Source: Paenibacillus sp. FSL R5-0341 (GTDB taxonomy: Bacteria; Bacillota; Bacilli; Paenibacillales; Paenibacillaceae). From it: a stretch of 64,000 bases of DNA. The translations under genes and the position numbers were made by a program. Within the stretch, counting starts at the first letter, position 1. Each line of letters begins with the position of its first letter. Where the stretch lies: positions 4,340,001-4,404,000 of the forward strand of contig NZ_CP150241.1 in NCBI RefSeq assembly GCF_037975235.1, given 5' to 3'. The notes under the pieces are model-generated. The model saw only the letters and a program-made list of their open reading frames with translations, was not told the DNA's origin and ran no database searches. Below are positions 9,101 to 17,260 of the stretch, piece by piece.

Positions 9101-9367
9101 ATGCTTGCCATTCTACTTCTAGGCTCACTCTTACTTTTTAGTCTAATATGGCTTACCCTATATACTGTCTCCAGACGATCCAAGGATCCTGATCGGTCCA
9201 CATGGCTTGTCCTGCAAATTATTTTATTTATTTCAATCCTGACTTTAATTGTACAGGACTACATCCTCAAAGAAATTCCATACAACAGCATTATAATTGT
9301 AGTTCTAATCATAACTTTAATATTCATCAGCTCTTTCCAGGATAGAAGCAAGAGTACCAAAAGATAA
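9101..9367 (+). CDS. Small two-helix membrane protein, function unknown
   Basis: 88 residues starting at ATG 9101, chosen because GAAAGGTG lies seven bases upstream and a perfect extended -10 precedes it. Residues 1-23 and about 36-52 plus 60-78 are strongly hydrophobic, separated by a basic SRRSKDPDRS loop, and the protein ends in a basic RSKSTKR tail. This resembles two or three membrane helices with a cytoplasmic basic end. I do not recognise the family. It is transcribed divergently from the LytS kinase and followed by a strong hairpin. A longer in-frame extension upstream runs through the octamer repeat and is not a plausible start. Confidence 0.65.
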   Translation: MLAILLLGSLLLFSLIWLTLYTVSRRSKDPDRSTWLVLQIILFISILTLIVQDYILKEIPYNSIIIVVLIITLIFISSFQDRSKSTKR

Positions 9368-9424
9368 AATACATATAAACACTCAATGTAAAGCTCCACT
9401 AACCCCTCTATAGCATGCCTTCAC

Positions 9425-9477
9425 CACAAAAAAGGGGTGTTCCATCATGTCATACATGACTAATGGAACACCCCTTC
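9425..9477. terminator. Strong bidirectional terminator
   Basis: A 14-bp perfect stem, aaggggtgttccat (9432-9445) against 9463-9476, with a 17-base loop. On the minus strand it is followed by a T run. It probably ends transcription of spoVIF and also of the small membrane protein gene from the other side. Confidence 0.75.
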
Positions 9478-9545
9478 TTACATTACCACACAATCATTCG
9501 ATGTAATTTGGTTTTTTATAAAATGAACTCCAGCTACACAGTAAC

Positions 9546-9672
9546 GGAGAGTGCAGAACCAATCTGAAGAAGCGAAGCGTGCGCCTTTATCCCCGGATTT
9601 TACCCTTTAGAAAAGGGAATCCAAAAAAATCCGGGGATAACAGTGATCGGAAGATGGTACTGCACTCGGAGT
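9546..9672. repeat. Palindromic intergenic repeat element A (about 127 bp)
   Basis: Nested imperfect inverted repeats: outer arms around tgcagaaccaatct (9552-9565) against 9652-9664, a perfect 14-bp pair tatccccggatttt (9588-9601) against 9626-9639, and a central acccttt/aaaaggg hairpin. No open frame explains it. It looks like a MITE-like or structured-RNA element of the kind scattered in Paenibacillus genomes. Family assignment is inference. Confidence 0.6.
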
Positions 9673-9728
9673 GGTCACGTGTAACACCCTGTAGTTCATT
9701 TTACCCCACCCAACATGACATCGAATCC

Positions 9729-10016
9729 CTACCTAAACATCCCCCACAGCTTAATCAGATGAAACGTATTGTTCGGATCAATCTTCTGTGCGAGCACAAA
9801 AGCAACAAACTGCTCCTCCTGCGCCGTAGAGAAATTCTCATTCATAATAACTGCCGAAGACTTGACCAATCTTCTAACCTTGGCCTTATCTTGCAGATCA
9901 GACTTGGTCACGCCATCAATCAACTTTTTGATACGCTCTTTGACAGCGGGATTTTTCATCTTTAGTTTGATCCGCTCCACCAGCTGCGGACTGATTCCAT
10001 ATTGTTGGTAACCCAA
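9729..10016 (-). CDS. spoVIF: Stage VI sporulation protein F-like protein
   Basis: 95 residues from TTG at 10016, with GGGAGG 11 bases upstream. An in-frame GTG at 10028 would overlap that site. The protein is small, basic and helical, with no membrane segment. The C-terminal block (AQKIDPNNTFHLIKLWGMF) is the part I associate with the SpoVIF/YjcC family, which acts late in the mother cell during coat maturation. Assignment is from recall of the family pattern. The gene stands alone between element A and recG. Confidence 0.65.
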   Translation of the reverse strand: MGYQQYGISPQLVERIKLKMKNPAVKERIKKLIDGVTKSDLQDKAKVRRLVKSSAVIMNENFSTAQEEQFVAFVLAQKIDPNNTFHLIKLWGMFR

Positions 10017-10097
10017 AACGTACAGCACCTCCCAAAGAATAAGCTCACTTCTTATTCATATGTCGGGAGGGCTTGTACACTTGTCTTTTTTTACAAA

Positions 10098-10124
10098 GGT
10101 AATACGAAAAACCCGCCGCCATGG
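10098..10124 (-). terminator. Probable recG terminator
   Basis: On the minus strand GCTGCC-CATG-GGCGGC (one G-U pair) is followed by GGGTTTTT. It starts a few bases past the recG stop at 10131. Confidence 0.5.
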
Positions 10125-10130
10125 GCAGCT

Positions 10131-12176
10131 TTAATCAATCAGATCACCTTTAAATACTTGCTGTTGCTGTAGAAAATCACGCAGAGGTGTATAGTCCACA
10201 GACGTCCAGAAATCCGCTTCTGCAATCAACTGGGATACATCATCTCTGGCCTGTTCCAACACAGCAAAATCTGCAACCATGTCGGCAAGACGGAACTCGG
10301 GCAATCCGCTCTGTTTGGTACCAAAGAAATCACCTGGACCCCGGAGGTCCAGATCCCGACGCGATACCTCGAATCCATCCTCGGTTTCCGTCATGACCTT
10401 CATGCGCTCCTGTCCAACCTCCGTCTTGGGATCAGCAATGAGTACACAATAGGATGCATGGGCACCACGACCAACCCGACCACGCAGCTGATGCAGCTGG
10501 GACAGACCGAAACGATCTGCATCCATAATGACCATTAACGTGGCATTCGGCACATCGACCCCAACCTCCACAACGGTGGTGGAGACGAGCAGCTGAATAT
10601 CATTGCTATAGAAGTCGCGCATCATCTCTTCTTTCTCCGCAGCCGTCATCCGTCCATGCAGCAGACCTACACGATATTTCGGAAAGTTCTGCTGCATCTG
10701 CACATGCAGATCAATCGCGTTCTGCACATCCAGCTTCTCCGACTCTTCAATAAGTGGACAGATCAGATAGGCCTGACGGCCCTGATCCACTTCTCTGGAG
10801 ATAAAACCGAGCACCCGCTCCATCATATCGTGCTTGACCCAATACGTGGAGATTGGAATCCGTCCTTTCGGTCGTTCTGAGATCGTGGATACCTCAATAT
10901 CCCCAAAAGCCGTAATCGCAAGTGTCCGCGGAATTGGCGTAGCCGTCATCGTCAGCACATCCGGATTATATCCTTTGCGTCTCAAAACGCTGCGCTGATT
11001 CACACCGAAGCGATGCTGCTCGTCCGTCACCACAAGACCCAGATCACGGAAGAAAACATCTTCCTGAATCAGGGCGTGTGTACCCACCACGATATCAATC
11101 ATGCCCATTTGCAACGAGGCGATCAGATCTTTACGTTTACGTCCATTTACACTGCCCGTTAAGAGCCCTACGGTTACCCCAAACGGTTCAAATAGCTTTT
11201 GCAGTGAACGCATATGCTGCTCCGCCAGAATCTCCGTAGGCACCATCAGAGCCCCTTGGAAACCGGATCGAACAGTTGTGTATAGCGCAATGGCCGCAAT
11301 AACCGTTTTACCCGATCCTACATCACCCTGCAATAACCGGTTCATTGCATAGGGCGAACGCATATCGTGCAAAATTTCAAGCTCCACCTTTTTCTGAGCA
11401 TCTGTCAGTTCAAAAGGTAAACTGCGTACAAACTCACGAATCGTCGTATTATCCGTAGTATGTACCACGCCATCCATGCGATTTCGATTCAACGCACGAT
11501 ACGCCTGCATTTTCAACTGGAATAGAAACAGCTCTTCATACACCATCCGCTGTCTTGCCTGCTGACCTTCCCGGTTGTCCTGCGGACGATGAATTCCTGC
11601 AATCGCCTGCTTTCGTGGCATCAAACTATATTTTTTCATCAATGATTGGGGCAGAATCTCGGGGATCATATCTCCGAATTGAACTAACCCCTGATTGATC
11701 GTTTTGCGCATCCATTGTTGCGTCAGCTTGCCGGTTACCGAGTATACAGGTTGCAATGTGCCTGAACGCCCATCCCCTTTATCGGGGAACTCCGAGTCAG
11801 TGACCGTCATCTGCATACGTTTTTGTTCCCATTTGCCTGTAATTACAATCTCCCGATTGGGTGTAAGTTGCTCTTTGAGAAAATGGCGATTAAACCAGGT
11901 TGCGGTAATCATCCACTCTTCCGTCATGATCTTACAGGTGAGACGGGACTTTTTGCCGTATCGTTGTAATACAGGAATACCCATTACCTGTCCCTGGACC
12001 GTGATCTTGTCCCCGTCCTTCACTTCACTAAGCGAACGCAGACGATAATCCTCATAACGGAACGGATAATATTCAAGCAGGTCTTTAACAGTAGAGATGC
12101 CAAAGGCGTGAAGCTCTCCCTCTTTGAGAGCACTCACGCCGTTAATTTGCTTAACTGATATTTCTTCCAATTTCAT
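10131..12176 (-). CDS. recG: ATP-dependent DNA helicase RecG
   Basis: 681 residues from ATG 12176 (GAGGG upstream); further upstream codons have no ribosome binding site. An N-terminal wedge/OB-fold (about 1-200) precedes two superfamily-2 motor domains. Visible motifs are GDVGSGKTVIA (Walker A), DEQHRFG (Walker B), TATPIPRTL (motif III) and QLRGRVGRG (motif VI). The C-terminus has the TGFEVSRRDLDLRGPGDFFG-type TRG region. RecG remodels stalled replication forks and branch-migrates Holliday junctions. It lies ten bases downstream of the DegV-family gene, as in other Bacillota that keep fakA-degV/recG together. Confidence 0.98.
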   Translation of the reverse strand: MKLEEISVKQINGVSALKEGELHAFGISTVKDLLEYYPFRYEDYRLRSLSEVKDGDKITVQGQVMGIPVLQRYGKKSRLTCKIMTEEWMITATWFNRHFLKEQLTPNREIVITGKWEQKRMQMTVTDSEFPDKGDGRSGTLQPVYSVTGKLTQQWMRKTINQGLVQFGDMIPEILPQSLMKKYSLMPRKQAIAGIHRPQDNREGQQARQRMVYEELFLFQLKMQAYRALNRNRMDGVVHTTDNTTIREFVRSLPFELTDAQKKVELEILHDMRSPYAMNRLLQGDVGSGKTVIAAIALYTTVRSGFQGALMVPTEILAEQHMRSLQKLFEPFGVTVGLLTGSVNGRKRKDLIASLQMGMIDIVVGTHALIQEDVFFRDLGLVVTDEQHRFGVNQRSVLRRKGYNPDVLTMTATPIPRTLAITAFGDIEVSTISERPKGRIPISTYWVKHDMMERVLGFISREVDQGRQAYLICPLIEESEKLDVQNAIDLHVQMQQNFPKYRVGLLHGRMTAAEKEEMMRDFYSNDIQLLVSTTVVEVGVDVPNATLMVIMDADRFGLSQLHQLRGRVGRGAHASYCVLIADPKTEVGQERMKVMTETEDGFEVSRRDLDLRGPGDFFGTKQSGLPEFRLADMVADFAVLEQARDDVSQLIAEADFWTSVDYTPLRDFLQQQQVFKGDLID

Positions 12177-12186
12177 GTCTAATCCC

Positions 12187-13050
12187 TCATTCCGGAACAG
12201 GCCACATAAAGATCGCAATGACACCAGGTCCAACATGACTGCCTATTACGGCTCCAATATTGGTATAGATCACTTCATTCAGTGTAAAATGTCCACGCAG
12301 CTGCTCTGCACAAGCGATTGCTGATCCCGGGTCAGCGGTATGACCTACCGCCAGGTTAACCCGTTTGCCTGCGAGATCCTTCTGGAACAGTTCAATAATG
12401 CGTGCCATTGCTTTTTTATGACCTCTGACTTTCTCAACTGCGTAGATCACGCCTTCTTCATCAATAGACAGGATCGGCTTAATGTTAAGCAACGTTCCCA
12501 AGATGGCTGAAGCTTTGCCAATCCGACCGCCCTTTTGCAGATACTCAAGGGTATCCACGAGAAAGAACAATTTACGAGATTGTTGCATCCCTTCAATAGC
12601 GGCAGCGATTTCGGTTGCTGACTTGCCCTGTTCGGCAAGTTCAGCAGCCTGTACTACCATCAGACCGTATCCATACGATGCTGACTTCGAATCCAGCACG
12701 GTGATGTCACCCTCACGCTCCAGCAAAGACTTGCCGAGCATAGCCGATTGATAGGTACCACTCATGCCGGATGACAGGTGGATCGATACAATCGGACGTT
12801 CCGGGTTCTCATCAAGCAGTGCCTGATATACATTCATGAAATCGGTTGGAGATGGCTGTGAAGTTGTAGGCAACACAGAACTCTTCTTCAATTTTTCATA
12901 GAACTGTTCCGAAGTCAGATCAACGCCGTCTGCATAGGTTTCTTCCCCGAACAGAACACGCAGCGGAACAATGTGAATCCCGTATTTGCGAATGAGTTCT
13001 TCGGGAATATCTGCCGTACTGTCCGTTACAATTGCAACCTTGTGGCTCAT
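12187..13050 (-). CDS. DegV-family fatty acid-binding protein (FakB-type)
   Basis: 287 residues, matching the family length of about 280-290. The N-terminus VAIVTDSTADIPEEL, the SQPSPTDF segment, the LSSGMSGTYQSA loop and the DTLEYLQKGGRIG motif are the lipid-contacting signatures of DegV/FakB. FakB proteins bind one fatty acid molecule and present it to FakA for phosphorylation, feeding phospholipid synthesis. The fakA gene lies just upstream on the same strand, separated only by repeat element B, so a matched FakA-FakB pair is likely. Which acyl chain it prefers cannot be seen. Confidence 0.93.
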   Translation of the reverse strand: MSHKVAIVTDSTADIPEELIRKYGIHIVPLRVLFGEETYADGVDLTSEQFYEKLKKSSVLPTTSQPSPTDFMNVYQALLDENPERPIVSIHLSSGMSGTYQSAMLGKSLLEREGDITVLDSKSASYGYGLMVVQAAELAEQGKSATEIAAAIEGMQQSRKLFFLVDTLEYLQKGGRIGKASAILGTLLNIKPILSIDEEGVIYAVEKVRGHKKAMARIIELFQKDLAGKRVNLAVGHTADPGSAIACAEQLRGHFTLNEVIYTNIGAVIGSHVGPGVIAIFMWPVPE

Positions 13051-13087
13051 GACTCTCCTCCTCTTCGCTAGAGTGCTATTAATACAT

Positions 13088-13253
13088 GTTCAAAAAGTCA
13101 ACGATTCAGCACCGAGAAGGTTGCGAGAACCTGAAGGAGGAGGAGCGGAGTGTAGGCAAACCTACATGAGCACCGGACTCCGAAGGTGAACGCAAGATTC
13201 GATGTCGAGTTTGCTTCATGAGCTACTTCGTGATCAATTGGTACTTTTTGAAC
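13088..13253. repeat. Palindromic intergenic repeat element B (166 bp)
   Basis: Perfect 11-bp terminal inverted repeats (gttcaaaaagt, 13088-13098, against 13243-13253) enclose imperfect inner arms, including a gtagg-caaa-cctac hairpin (13152-13165) flanked by cggagt/actccg. It fills the gap between fakA and the degV gene and would form a long hairpin in their transcript. Size and ends suggest a MITE. Confidence 0.65.
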
Positions 13254-13265
13254 AATCCCTTTATT

Positions 13266-15077
13266 TTAGGACTCTACGGAGAACAGATAATAATACACCG
13301 GCTGTCCTCCAAGATGTACCTCTACCTCAGCATCAGGATACTGTTCTTCAAGCCATGCAGCGAGGGCAGCGGTAACCTCAGGGTCAGCTTCTTCCCCTTC
13401 AAGGATCGTCACCACTTCATCACCACTCTCCATCATCTGCTTGAGCAGACCTTCACATGCTTGAAGCATGGTTTCATCCGTCGCTACAATTTTGGAGTTA
13501 TGAATACCGATGTAGTGCCCCGCTTTGATATCCAGTTCATCATATTGCGTATCGCGAACCGCATGAGTCACTTGACCGGACTGTACCCGGCTAATCGCCT
13601 CGAGCATCTGGTCACGGTTCGTTTCCGCAGATTCATCTTCCTGGAAAGCAAAAGCAGCAGCCATTCCCTGTGGAATGGTCTTGCTTGGAATGACCGTAAT
13701 CCGACGTTCGTCTTCAAGCAATTCACGAGCCTGCTCGGCAGCCAGTACAATGTTAGAATTGTTCGGGAGTATAAATACCTGCTCCGCAGCAATGGAACGA
13801 ACGGCTTTTACAAAATCCTCCGTACTTGGATTCATCGTCTGTCCACCAGATAGAACGACATCGACGCCCAGACTTTGGAAAATCTCTGCAATACCGTCAC
13901 CGGAGGATACCGCAATAAAACCGTACGGTGCCATCTCATCCGCAGGAAGCACAGCCTCTTCCAGGCTACGCGCTGCCTCAGGTGGAATCTCTGCAAACAA
14001 TTCAGGTGAAGGAGCGATGTCCATGCCTGCTGTCAGCAGATCCCGATGCTGTTCACGCATATTCAGAATATGAATCTGTGTGATTTCACCATATTGAAGT
14101 GCCAGGTTTAATACATCGCCTGGTGTCTTGGAATGGACATGAACTTTGATCACTTCATCATCGGCAATGATAATGATCGAATCCCCATTTACTGACAACG
14201 CTTTCCGGAATGCCTCGTCATCGAATGCCACTCCTGCGTTCTCTCCAAGCTCACGATTAATGAAAAATTCCATGTCATACAGGAATTCAATATCTTCCGT
14301 TTCCAATCTCGCCTGAGCGGACAATGGCATCTCTGGTGCAATCACCTGCTGCTGTGCAGGCTTCTTGACAACCACTTCTGCCGGTGCAGACGGTTTCAAA
14401 GCAGATGCTGCCACGGATGGAGTTACTTCTTTCTTCAAAGAAGTACGATTCACTCCGTCACTTTGAAGCAATACTTCCATAAAGCCTTCGTAGATATATA
14501 CAAGCCCCTGACCACCTGAATCCACAACACCAACCTGTTTCAGTACAGGCAGTAATTCCGGAGTCATTGCCAGTGCTTCTTTTGCTTTTAACAAAACTTC
14601 ATTCATTAATTCAGTAATATCATTCGTCCGTCTTGCGTAGTAATTGGCATGTTTGGCCGCTTCCTTGGCTACGGTAAGAATGGTCCCTTCAACGGGCTTT
14701 ACGACAGCTTTGTAAGCTGCGTCAACACCGTTCTGCAGGGCTGCTGCAAATTGGAGCGTATTCAGTTCCTCATAGGGAGCAGCTGAACGACTAAATCCAC
14801 GGAACAATTGCGATAGAATAACTCCCGAATTTCCCCGTGCGCCCATAAGCAAGCCTTTCGATAAAATACCGGCAGCTTCGCCGATGGAGGCAGAACTTTT
14901 TCTTTTAATCTCTGCAACTCCTGCACTCATTGTCAAATTCATGTTCGTTCCCGTGTCACCATCTGGCACAGGGAAAACATTCAGGGAATTGACGTGCTCT
15001 GCATGCTGTCCAAGTTGTTCCGCTCCGGCAAGTACCATTGCGGTGAAATCTGTTCCATTTAAAGAACGTATACTCAA
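13266..15077 (-). CDS. fakA: Fatty acid kinase FakA (DAK2 domain, YloV)
   Basis: 603 residues. TTG at 15077 is chosen because GGAAGGGG lies nine bases upstream, whereas the ATG at 15143 has none. The N-terminal DAK2-type kinase domain shows FPVPDGDTGTNM (ATP/Mg binding), LLMGARGNSGVILSQ and GVVDSGGQGLVY. An Ala/Pro-rich linker (about 235-265) leads to the middle and C-terminal FakB-interaction domains, with VHVHSKTPGD and VLSGGQTMNPS. It phosphorylates the FakB-bound fatty acid. Unlike in B. subtilis there is no asp23/yloU gene between rpmB and this gene; the only Asp23 gene in the window is at 50963. Confidence 0.96.
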   Translation of the reverse strand: MSIRSLNGTDFTAMVLAGAEQLGQHAEHVNSLNVFPVPDGDTGTNMNLTMSAGVAEIKRKSSASIGEAAGILSKGLLMGARGNSGVILSQLFRGFSRSAAPYEELNTLQFAAALQNGVDAAYKAVVKPVEGTILTVAKEAAKHANYYARRTNDITELMNEVLLKAKEALAMTPELLPVLKQVGVVDSGGQGLVYIYEGFMEVLLQSDGVNRTSLKKEVTPSVAASALKPSAPAEVVVKKPAQQQVIAPEMPLSAQARLETEDIEFLYDMEFFINRELGENAGVAFDDEAFRKALSVNGDSIIIIADDEVIKVHVHSKTPGDVLNLALQYGEITQIHILNMREQHRDLLTAGMDIAPSPELFAEIPPEAARSLEEAVLPADEMAPYGFIAVSSGDGIAEIFQSLGVDVVLSGGQTMNPSTEDFVKAVRSIAAEQVFILPNNSNIVLAAEQARELLEDERRITVIPSKTIPQGMAAAFAFQEDESAETNRDQMLEAISRVQSGQVTHAVRDTQYDELDIKAGHYIGIHNSKIVATDETMLQACEGLLKQMMESGDEVVTILEGEEADPEVTAALAAWLEEQYPDAEVEVHLGGQPVYYYLFSVES

Positions 15078-15500
15078 GTGAGAATTCCCCTTCCTAGCTT
15101 GATACACGAACACCTTGCACCAAGATGTGTCTGGTCTGTTCATGCGCTAACGCGGACTGCGTTATTCTTCGTCCATACCTTGTCCGGCACAGGCATACAA
15201 TACATAATGTCAGCCGGATTAACGGTCTGGGCGGCCGGGCTACCAATATCCTGCACTCTCTGCACCCCTAACTTCGGGGCATACGGATATGCACCGGTAT
15301 CAAGAGCCGGCATGAATGCCGCATGGAGACTGGTGCCAATGATGGAATGCCGCAGCTCACAGCGTTGCCAAAAAGCAGACCACCGACCTCTAAGTACGGT
15401 TTATTCTCCGACTTCCTCGCGGCAACAGCCTGTTCACCACTGTATTATGGACTATTCAACATTGTACTATATTAGACAGGAGAAATAAATAAAGTTTTTG
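15078..15500. other. Unexplained G+C-rich block upstream of fakA
   Basis: Over 400 bases between fakA and the divergent rpmB promoter. Frames are open over long stretches on both strands (about 75 codons on minus, 136 on plus), but neither has a ribosome binding site or any family resemblance I can see. In related genomes this is where asp23/yloU sits. It could be a long fakA leader or the remains of a lost gene. Confidence 0.4.
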
Positions 15501-15506
15501 GATCAG

Positions 15507-15536
15507 TTGACGAAGCTTTTTTGATTATGATATTAT
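15507..15536 (+). promoter_or_regulatory. Sigma-A promoter of rpmB
   Basis: TTGACG (15507-15512), 18-base spacer, TATTAT (15531-15536). It implies a 5' leader of about 170 bases before the rpmB ATG. Confidence 0.7.
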
Positions 15537-15542
15537 ATTCAA

Positions 15543-15713
15543 GTATTGTTTTATGCAGGTTAAGTAATGGAAATGATCCGGTCATGCCGGCTTAAACAAC
15601 ACCATTAGCTACTGAAACCTGATCTTCTTGGTCAGGAAGAACAATTTAGTCCTTATGGAATGACTTATCGTTTCTGAAGGCAACTGGTTATTTTAGGATA
15701 GGAGGTGTAATCT
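15543..15713 (+). other. Long 5' leader of rpmB
   Basis: About 170 untranslated bases containing small hairpins (ccgg-tcat-gccgg near 15575; cctga...tcagg at 15619-15637) and ending in an AGGAGGTG ribosome binding site. It may have a regulatory role, but no known leader family is recognised. Confidence 0.35.
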
Positions 15714-15902
15714 ATGTCTCGCAAATGTTATGTGACAGGTAAGAAACCGGGCACCGGTAACCACGTATCCCACGCTAACAACCGTAACCGTCGTACTTGG
15801 GGCGTAAACGTTCAGAAGGTCCGCATTCTCGTTGACGGTAAACCAAAACGTGTATACGTAAGCACCCGTGCACTGAAAGCCGGTAAAGTGACTCGCGTAT
15901 AA
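15714..15902 (+). CDS. rpmB: 50S ribosomal protein L28
   Basis: 62 residues, the normal length for L28. It begins [20 protein letters not shown] and keeps the NRRTW and basic [12 protein letters not shown] segments. The lone Cys near the N-terminus shows it is not the four-Cys zinc form. AGGAGGTG precedes the ATG. It is a single-gene unit with its own promoter and terminator, divergent from fakA and convergent with spoVM, in the position seen in B. subtilis. Confidence 0.98.
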   Translation: MSRKCYVTGKKPGTGNHVSHANNRNRRTWGVNVQKVRILVDGKPKRVYVSTRALKAGKVTRV

Positions 15903-15932
15903 TCACGCAAAGCTACTATAAATCGGGTAAGC

Positions 15933-15967
15933 AAAAAGCACCTTGTTCCTTGCAGGTGCTTTTTTGG
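15933..15967 (+). terminator. rpmB terminator
   Basis: aaaaagcacct (15933-15943) pairs with 15954-15964 and is followed by TTTTTT. The A-run on the left arm lets it also stop minus-strand transcripts from spoVM. Confidence 0.88.
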
Positions 15968-16096
15968 TATTCAAAAAAGGGATTCTTGAATACGCTCATG
16001 AACATGTGAATGGCCGCCGCATGACACTTCGCAGGTACGAATTCCAGATAAGCCTGAGCCAAAACGGCGGTATTCCCTGTTACCTTATCAATCTGA

Positions 16097-16177
16097 TCAG
16101 TTCTTTTGAAACGTATTAAGAATCGCCTTTACAAACCCTCCCAAAAACTTCGGCAGTTTGAATGTGTAAAATTTCAT
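16097..16177 (-). CDS. spoVM: Stage V sporulation protein SpoVM (26-residue amphipathic peptide)
   Basis: ATG at 16177 with GGGAGGGTG just upstream, TGA at 16097-16099. The 26-residue product starts MKFYTFKLPKFLGGFVKA and ends in FQKN. Family knowledge: B. subtilis SpoVM is 26 residues and begins MKFYTIKLPKFLGG; it inserts into convex forespore membrane and anchors SpoIVA for coat assembly. The proline in KLPKF, which limits helix insertion, is kept. Its place between rpmB and rpe matches B. subtilis. It is easily missed because of its size. Confidence 0.95.
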   Translation of the reverse strand: MKFYTFKLPKFLGGFVKAILNTFQKN

Positions 16178-16250
16178 AATTCACCCTCCCCATCATGCTC
16201 ATGCGTCCGCCGTATCCTATGCTTCAGGCCTTCTTTACCTCTAACACGAC

Positions 16251-16285
16251 AAAAAAGGCTACATGAGAAACCTGCTCATGTAACC
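16251..16285 (-). terminator. Terminator after the rpe-linked membrane protein
   Basis: Minus strand: GGTTACATGAG (16285-16275) pairs with CTCATGTAGCC (16267-16257, one G-U pair), followed by TTTTTT. It ends the long prpC-prkC-rsgA-rpe unit. Confidence 0.85.
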
Positions 16286-16344
16286 ATATTTATGCGGAAC
16301 CTTCGATCCCTATTCCACAATGACAAGCCCGAAGATCAGGTCAT

Positions 16345-16596
16345 TTACGTTTGGGGAGGAATGTATTGATAGACAGCGATCATGAAAACACTCAGTAAAT
16401 AATACAGTATGCTGAATATGACAAAAGTAACCCGATGTCCCGTACGATCAAATTTGCGGAAATACATAATAACAACGCCCACCCCGATCAATGACGTAAT
16501 GGCATTATACGGGGATTGAATAACCGCAAACAAAGCAAGCACAAGTCCCGTCGCGAGACTCGCAGCCATCGTCCACAGCGTCTCCTTGAGGGTCAT
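16345..16596 (-). CDS. Small three-helix membrane protein of unknown function
   Basis: 83 residues with hydrophobic stretches at about 8-27, 31-47 and 56-79 separated by short polar loops, the second loop basic (YFRKFDRTGHR). It starts three bases after the rpe stop codon, so it is translated with rpe as the last gene of the operon, before a strong terminator. In B. subtilis this slot holds thiN, to which it bears no resemblance. No recognised domain. Confidence 0.75.
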   Translation of the reverse strand: MTLKETLWTMAASLATGLVLALFAVIQSPYNAITSLIGVGVVIMYFRKFDRTGHRVTFVIFSILYYLLSVFMIAVYQYIPPQT

Positions 16597-16599
16597 AGA

Positions 16600-17259
16600 T
16601 CAGCCTCCGTAGCTACGACGGATTTCAGTTATCGCGGCAGCACGATCTTCACGACCAAATACGGCACTTCCGGCAACCAGTACATCCGCTCCAGCTTCCA
16701 CCACAAGCGGGGCTGTATCGGCAGCAATTCCGCCATCCACTTCGATATGTACATCATGGCGTCCCTTTTCGTTCAACCAGGTACGAATCTGCTTGATTTT
16801 GTTCATGGTACCCGAGATAAATGCCTGTCCGCCAAAGCCAGGATTTACCGTCATAACAAGAACCATATCTACATCATCCAGAACTTCGAGAATGGCTGAC
16901 GCTGGCGTTCCCGGATTAAGGGCAACCCCTGCCTTCACTCCTTGCTCCTTGATCAGATGAATAACCCGGTGCAGATGCACACAAGCCTCAGCATGAACAG
17001 TAATTACCGCTGCTCCCGCTTTGGCAAATTCCTCAACATAACGCTCAGGATTCTCAATCATCAAGTGCACATCAAGCGGCAAGCTTGTATGTGGAGCGAT
17101 CGCCTTCACAATCGCAGGTCCAAGCGTAATATTAGGGACGAAATGACCGTCCATAACGTCAACATGAATCCAGTCTCCTCCTGCAGCTTGGGCTTCTGCA
17201 ACTTCAGCACCAAGTCGGGCAAAATCAGCTGATAATATCGATGGGGCAATTTTAATCAT
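16600..17259 (-). CDS. rpe: Ribulose-phosphate 3-epimerase
   Basis: 219 residues, a TIM barrel of standard length. It shows APSILSADF, the metal-binding [14 protein letters not shown] and DVHLMIENP, the catalytic [10 protein letters not shown] loop and the phosphate-binding EVDGGI and AGSAVFG. It interconverts ribulose-5-phosphate and xylulose-5-phosphate in the pentose phosphate pathway. The start codon lies just past the rsgA stop, with GGAGGTATTA overlapping the rsgA end, so the two are translationally coupled, as in Bacillus. Confidence 0.98.
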   Translation of the reverse strand: MIKIAPSILSADFARLGAEVAEAQAAGGDWIHVDVMDGHFVPNITLGPAIVKAIAPHTSLPLDVHLMIENPERYVEEFAKAGAAVITVHAEACVHLHRVIHLIKEQGVKAGVALNPGTPASAILEVLDDVDMVLVMTVNPGFGGQAFISGTMNKIKQIRTWLNEKGRHDVHIEVDGGIAADTAPLVVEAGADVLVAGSAVFGREDRAAAITEIRRSYGG

Positions 17260-17260
17260 G

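Noticed and set aside
13218..13853. 211-codon plus-strand frame
   Set aside because: Antisense shadow of fakA with no start signal.
15144..15480. T-box leader for fakA
   Set aside because: The T-box core (AGGGTGG...) and specifier stem are absent, and fakA is not a T-box target.
15078..15488. 136-codon plus-strand open frame beside fakA
   Set aside because: No ribosome binding site, odd composition (many Cys, His, Pro), no family resemblance; starts at the fakA start codon.
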